From the NCBI GenBank assembly GCA_000432255.1, contig HF989914.1:1-64000 (forward strand): 64,000 bases of DNA. Reading direction: 5' to 3'. Under the pieces are notes generated by a model. That model worked only from the letters and a program-made list of their open reading frames with translations. It searched no databases and was not told where the DNA came from. Positions 60,337-64,000 of this stretch are shown here, one piece after another. The stretch is from Acholeplasma sp. CAG:878. Its GTDB lineage: Bacteria; Bacillota_I; Bacilli_A; RF39; UBA660. The position numbers and the translations under genes are program-made. Within the stretch, counting starts at the first letter, position 1. Each line of letters opens with the position of its first letter.

Positions 60337-60364
60337 AAAAAAACTGATTATTTTCAGTTTTTTA
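60337..60364 (-). terminator. Terminator of pilin-like locus 2
   Basis: AAAAAACTG / CAGTTTTTT stem on the minus strand. Confidence 0.8.
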
Positions 60365-60373
60365 TTTTGATTT

Positions 60374-61747
60374 TTATTTTACAACATAAGGATTAGCACT
60401 TGTTCCACTTCCAGACACAAGCGTATCAGCACTTAGGTTCAAAACTGGGCGGACGCCACGAGTAGCGCTGACATAATCGTAGTTAGTAGTACCATCACTA
60501 TTAGCATACCAAGCATTAGCATTAGCACTATTATACATATTACTGAAGCCGGCGGGGCTCATAGTCCAATAACTACTTCCACTATTCAAGTAATATGGAT
60601 AACTACGCCCTCTTACATAATACCATCCTCCAGCATAGATTGTCTCATCATATGTTACTAATCCTACTTTTGATGTTACTACTCCTTTTCCATTTCCATC
60701 TGTTGTACATTCAAATGTTGGTGTATATGATTCTTTTGCTGTCAATTTTGTAGAACCTGTTTTTAATTTAAAATTAGTTCCATCATATGCAACTCTTGCA
60801 GCCTCACAGAAATAGTTTCCACTTACTACTTTACTTGCATTATCTCCTGTTATATTGGTAGTAAACCAATTATCAACTACCGTTTTAAGTTCTGAATTTG
60901 TATAATACATTTTATCATATGTTTTGTATGTACTATTAAATTTATTGTATCCAATACTTGATGTTAACATTATTCTAATTGTTCCATCTTCATTAACTCT
61001 TAATATTCTATAGTCTTTTCCTGCAAATTTTATGTAGTTATTTGTTGGATTTCCTCTGAAATAATATGTTTTATTACCCCCCAATGTTTGGGCATATAAT
61101 CCGCTTTGGTCACTTGTTTGCCATGAAGTTGTCCAAGTTTGGTCAGTTGCTATTACATTAGAGTTATTTGTTCCTAATATTGCACTTTTTAAGCCAACTG
61201 TATTACTAACTGTTATTTTTACAGTTGCTTCTGCAGTTTTTCCATTTGTTCCTGTTGCTGTACATTTTACTGTATGGTCTCCTGCATCTAATGAACTTAC
61301 ATTTTCTACTTCACATGTAACTTGTCCGCCAGTTTTTCCAAATTTTACATTGAAGCAATTTTTGATTTTTACATCTGTTCCTTTATTTACTGTTACTGCT
61401 GCTTCTTTCGCGCTAATAGTAGGTTGAAATTCATCAACTCCATCTTTTTCGCATGTTACTTTACTTGTTATTTTGTCATTTTCATCAACATTTGAACAAG
61501 TATAGTTTTTCATTGATGCGAATTTTACTCCGACAATTTTGATTCCTCTTTCATCACTATTTTTTGAATTATCTATTGTCCATGTCCCCATGTATGGATG
61601 TTCTCCTGCTATTGTTAAATCTGCTACTTCTCCTGATAGATTAACTGTTCCATCAGTTGAATTTAATAATCCTTCTGCATATTTTGTTCTTACTGTATCG
61701 ATTACTCCATAGCAACTATTTTCTAATGACTTAATTTTTGCATGGTT
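60374..61747 (-). pseudogene. Pilin-like locus 2, distal part without signal peptide
   Basis: Open from about AKIKSLENSCYGVIDTVRTK (near 61747) to the stop, about 455 residues. Stalk-like repeat of the pilin N-terminal module, then an Ig-like domain (TISAKEAAVTVNKGTDVKIK to AEATVKITVSN), then the DUF6273/FGE-like C-terminal domain (DYRILRVNEDGTIRIM, YWTMSPAGF, RGVRPVLNLSADTL) with a second candidate variable segment. The prepilin signal is missing: the frame is +1 relative to the upstream piece. Without a frameshift or an internal start it would not be exported. Confidence 0.6.
60422..60559 (-). other. Candidate hypervariable (VR-like) segment of pilin-like locus 2
   Basis: An 87-nt core (60458-60544) between the same GC-rich AGCCCCGCCGGCTTC (60545-60559) and the shared 3' block ending at 60422. 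27 of 29 core codons end in T/C (exceptions ATG and TGG), dominated by AAT, AGT, GCT, ACT, GAT, GGT and TAT, as expected if AAT codons had been mutated at their A's. Confidence 0.45.
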
Positions 61748-62171
61748 CCTCGTTCTTTCCATCTTTAGCGCAAGTAACTTTACTATTAATGGTTCCATCA
61801 CTATTTACATTTGTACATGTATAATCTTTCATTGATGCAAATTTTACATCTTTTATTTTTATTCCTCGATTATCTGGATTACTTGAATTATCAATCTCCC
61901 ATATTCCAGCGATTGGTTGTTCTCCCGATACTGTTATTTCTGTTACATTTCCTTTTGATTTTACTGTTCCATCTTCTGAATTTAATAATCCTTCGGCATA
62001 CTTTGTTCTTACCCCATCAATTACTTCATAACAACTATTTTCTATTGACTTAATTTTTTCATTTTCGATTACATTAAATATTATTGGAGTAGCTATTAAG
62101 GCTATTATTGCTAGTACTATAATGACTGCTAATAATTCTATTAATGTAAATCCATTCTTTTTATTTTTCAT
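61731..62171 (-). pseudogene. Pilin-like locus 2, proximal part with prepilin signal
   Basis: 146 codons: MKNKKNGFTLIELLAVIIVL (prepilin motif), stalk module KIKSIENSCYEVIDGVRTKY, ending KNEEPCKN and TAA at 61731-61733. After KDGKNEEP the DNA jumps to the middle of a second pilin module (AAAATTAAG, coding KIK) one base out of frame. The two modules differ clearly in sequence, so this is an out-of-frame fusion of two tandem paralogues by deletion rather than a recent duplication. Dropping one A of the AAAAA run at the junction would join both frames. SD GAGAGGAAAG. Confidence 0.6.
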
Positions 62172-62254
62172 TTTTACTTTCCTCTCTACTAATTATTTTT
62201 ATACTTTAATCTCATCTTATTATATTTTTTATACCACTTCCTTTTATTAAGCAA

Positions 62255-62399
62255 CAAAAAAACACGAAAGAAACCTAGGCAATAAACCTAGTTTCTCCGT
62301 GTTTATTTATATGGTTAGTTAAATAACCCCCCATGTGTTAACTCATTGTATACATTATTTAACATAACCATATCAATCACTCCTACTATTTAAATAATA
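62255..62399 (-). promoter_or_regulatory. Structured leader with terminator upstream of pilin-like locus 2
   Basis: Promoter TATTAT (62394-62399) with TTGAAA 17 bp upstream (62417-62422); then an 18-bp stem with one bulged base (arms 62355-62373 and 62309-62326); then a strong terminator (62255-62304) with arms GAGAAACTAGG / CCTAGGTTTCT, an outer AACACG / CGTGTT and T8. A 28-nt block, 62298-62325, is identical to the leader of locus 1. The preceding gene is parC. Confidence 0.65.
62315..62371 (-). CDS. Possible leader ORF of locus 2
   Basis: 18 codons (MVMLNNVYNELTHGGLFN) with SD AGGAGTGA 5 nt before the ATG. A run of six G's (62327-62332) lies in the frame; locus 1 differs in length here by two bases. 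The ATG lies within the conserved bulged hairpin. Confidence 0.3.
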   Translation of the reverse strand: MVMLNNVYNELTHGGLFN

Positions 62400-62425
62400 A
62401 CACATAATAAATCATTTTTCAAGTA

Positions 62426-64000
62426 TTATTCTATGTCAATATTATCAATAATACCTTCAATTTGAAGCATTCTATTATCAATATCATCTAACGATATATC
62501 TAATATTTCTTCTTCTATTTCTTTATTTTCTTTTGTTTTTTTAGTCAATTCTACTAATTCAAAACAATCTTTAATTCCTTTTTTATTAATAACTGTACCG
62601 GTTGAATATCTATCTACAATTGGCAATTCTGTTACTTTTAAATGTTTAATTTCATCAGTTAATATTAAAATATTTTTAGTATTTACAAACGTTTTTAATA
62701 TTTTGTATGGATTAGTTTTAACATCCCTAACTAATAAAATACCTTTTCTTGCTCTTGTGGATAATTCAAATTCATTTAATTTAATTCTTTTTCCTGTACC
62801 ATTTTCAGTAATTACAGTTATATAATCAGCACTATTAAATACTAAACCACTTCTAACTTCATCATTTTTCAAATTAATCGACTTAACGCCACTTGCTTTA
62901 ATTCCAACAGTTGATACTTCCGATGTATTGTATCTTAAGGCATAACCATTTTTAGTTGTTACAAATATGTTATTGCCATCTACATTAGATACGCTTACCA
63001 ATTTGTCATGATTTTTCAAATTCATACAACACATTGGTTTAGAATATCTATTAACTTTAAATTCATTTAAACTTGTTCTTTTTACAAAACCATCTTTGCT
63101 AAATAAAGTTATTAAAGTGTTGTTAAACTCATATACCGGCATACTTGCTATAATGTTTTCATCACTATTAAGTTTTACAATATTAGATATATGTTTACCT
63201 AATTCTTTCCACTTTAATTCTGGTATTTCATATACTGGTAAATATATATAATTACCTAAATCAGTAAATAATAAAATTGTATTTAATGTATTAATTTCAT
63301 ATAATCCAATTAAATAATCTCCATCTTTTACTAGTGTGTCTTCATCTTTATTATAACTTCTAAGTGATACTCTTTTAACATAACCTTCCTTAGTTATTGC
63401 TACTACGACGTCATCTTTTGGTAACATTTTAGTCGCATCTATTTTTATATCTTCGATTTCATCTAACACTTCTGTTTTTCTATCTACGGCATAAAGTTTT
63501 TTAATTTCTCTTAATTCTTCTTTCATAACACTTTTCAAAACATCTACATTAGATAAAATAGAATTTAATTTATCAACAATTATTTTTAAATTGTTAGCTT
63601 CTTCAATTAATTCAGAAACATCTGTATTAGTTAATTTATAAAGTTGTAATTCGACAATTGCTTTAGCTTGCTTTTCACTAAAATCATAGTTATTAACTAA
63701 ATTAACTTCAGCATCACTTTTATTTTTACTACTTCTAATCGTTTTAATAACTTCATCTAAAATACTTAAAGCCTTAATTAATCCTTCAACAATATGTATT
63801 CTTGCTTTTGCGTGTTCTAAATCAAATTGTGTTCGTTTTAATATAACTTCCTTTTGATGAGCTATATAAGCGTCTAATATTGATAATATTCCTAAAACTA
63901 CTGGTCTATGATTTACTATAGCAACCATATTATAGTTATAAGATATTTGCATATCAGTATTTTTCAATAAATAATTTACTATTAAATTTGTATCAGCATC
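62426..64000 (-). CDS. parC: DNA topoisomerase IV subunit A, C-terminal part (truncated by window edge)
   Basis: 524 codons visible; the frame stays open to the window end, so the start and catalytic Tyr domain lie outside. Visible: the end of the breakage-reunion domain (NYNMVAIVNHRPVVLGILSI, coiled coil AHQKEVILKRTQFDLEHAKA, the KQAKAIVELQLYKLTN region) and a C-terminal beta-pinwheel with blades such as VAITKEGYVKRVSLRSY, LITLFSKDGFVKRTSL and TVITENGTGKRIKLNEF. The canonical GyrA box QRRGGKG is absent, which favours ParC over GyrA. Confidence 0.82.
   Translation of the reverse strand, partial: DADTNLIVNYLLKNTDMQISYNYNMVAIVNHRPVVLGILSILDAYIAHQKEVILKRTQFDLEHAKARIHIVEGLIKALSILDEVIKTIRSSKNKSDAEVNLVNNYDFSEKQAKAIVELQLYKLTNTDVSELIEEANNLKIIVDKLNSILSNVDVLKSVMKEELREIKKLYAVDRKTEVLDEIEDIKIDATKMLPKDDVVVAITKEGYVKRVSLRSYNKDEDTLVKDGDYLIGLYEINTLNTILLFTDLGNYIYLPVYEIPELKWKELGKHISNIVKLNSDENIIASMPVYEFNNTLITLFSKDGFVKRTSLNEFKVNRYSKPMCCMNLKNHDKLVSVSNVDGNNIFVTTKNGYALRYNTSEVSTVGIKASGVKSINLKNDEVRSGLVFNSADYITVITENGTGKRIKLNEFELSTRARKGILLVRDVKTNPYKILKTFVNTKNILILTDEIKHLKVTELPIVDRYSTGTVINKKGIKDCFELVELTKKTKENKEIEEEILDISLDDIDNRMLQIEGIIDNIDIE

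Noticed and set aside
1..64000. CRISPR arrays, insertion sequences, rRNA genes, prophage
   Set aside because: No spaced direct repeats, transposase or phage structural genes, or rRNA sequence seen.

Overview
This 64 kb window is AT-rich bacterial chromosome. It looks like an endospore-forming low-GC member of the Bacillota, probably an uncultured Bacilli lineage of the Erysipelotrichia/RF39 type (inference). Evidence: a spoIIGA-sigE pair with a Spo0A-box-like site in its promoter, a YjcZ-like tiny sporulation protein, a Gram-positive dnaB-dnaI pair, RNase J, TmcAL, YlxM next to FtsY, and Shine-Dalgarno sites matching a Bacillus-type anti-SD. The standard code applies: Trp is TGG, and the response regulator ends in TGA inside an ATGA overlap. 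Most genes are on the minus strand.

Layout. 0-8 kb: ftsW, a tiny sporulation-type membrane protein, deformylase, a three-gene acyl-CoA-dehydratase-activase-like cluster, a FemAB-type transferase and an unknown coiled-coil protein. 8-12 kb: tuf, fusA, rpsG, rpsL. 12-14 kb: pilin-like surface gene 1 with a structured leader. 14-18 kb: sigE, spoIIGA, a two-component system, then a small structured RNA gene beside a HEPN/DUF3644 gene. 19-29 kb: a tRNA-Leu at the tail of a cdsA-rseP-natAB operon, khpA-rpsP, metG-leuS. 29-32 kb: ppdK. 32-38 kb: an accessory operon (MerR regulator, VirD4-like ATPase, ADP-ribosylglycohydrolase, radical SAM/SPASM enzyme, protein with N-terminal tandem motifs). 38-50 kb: folD-glyA, a peptidase E-acetyltransferase fusion, rpmF, tmcAL, miaA, a glycosyltransferase, queA-ruvBA, fmt. 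50-60 kb: a small ORF, a degenerate RNase-R-like protein with dnaI-dnaB, ylxM, ftsY, rnjA, mutM, murI. 60-64 kb: pilin-like locus 2 (a broken hybrid) and the 3' part of parC.

The most interesting signals are: (i) two pilin-like proteins whose C-terminal segments resemble hypervariable regions, with codons ending almost only in T/C between GC-rich conserved flanks; (ii) a leader shared by both loci, with a bulged hairpin plus terminator and a 28-nt identical block; (iii) a structured RNA of about 100 nt with its own promoter and terminator directly behind a HEPN-type gene; (iv) the MerR/VirD4-like/ADP-ribosylglycohydrolase/radical-SAM/repeat-protein operon; (v) an RNB-fold protein lacking the nuclease aspartates in the dnaB-dnaI operon; (vi) a stereotyped -10/GGTGAT/ATG cassette predicting very short 5' leaders.
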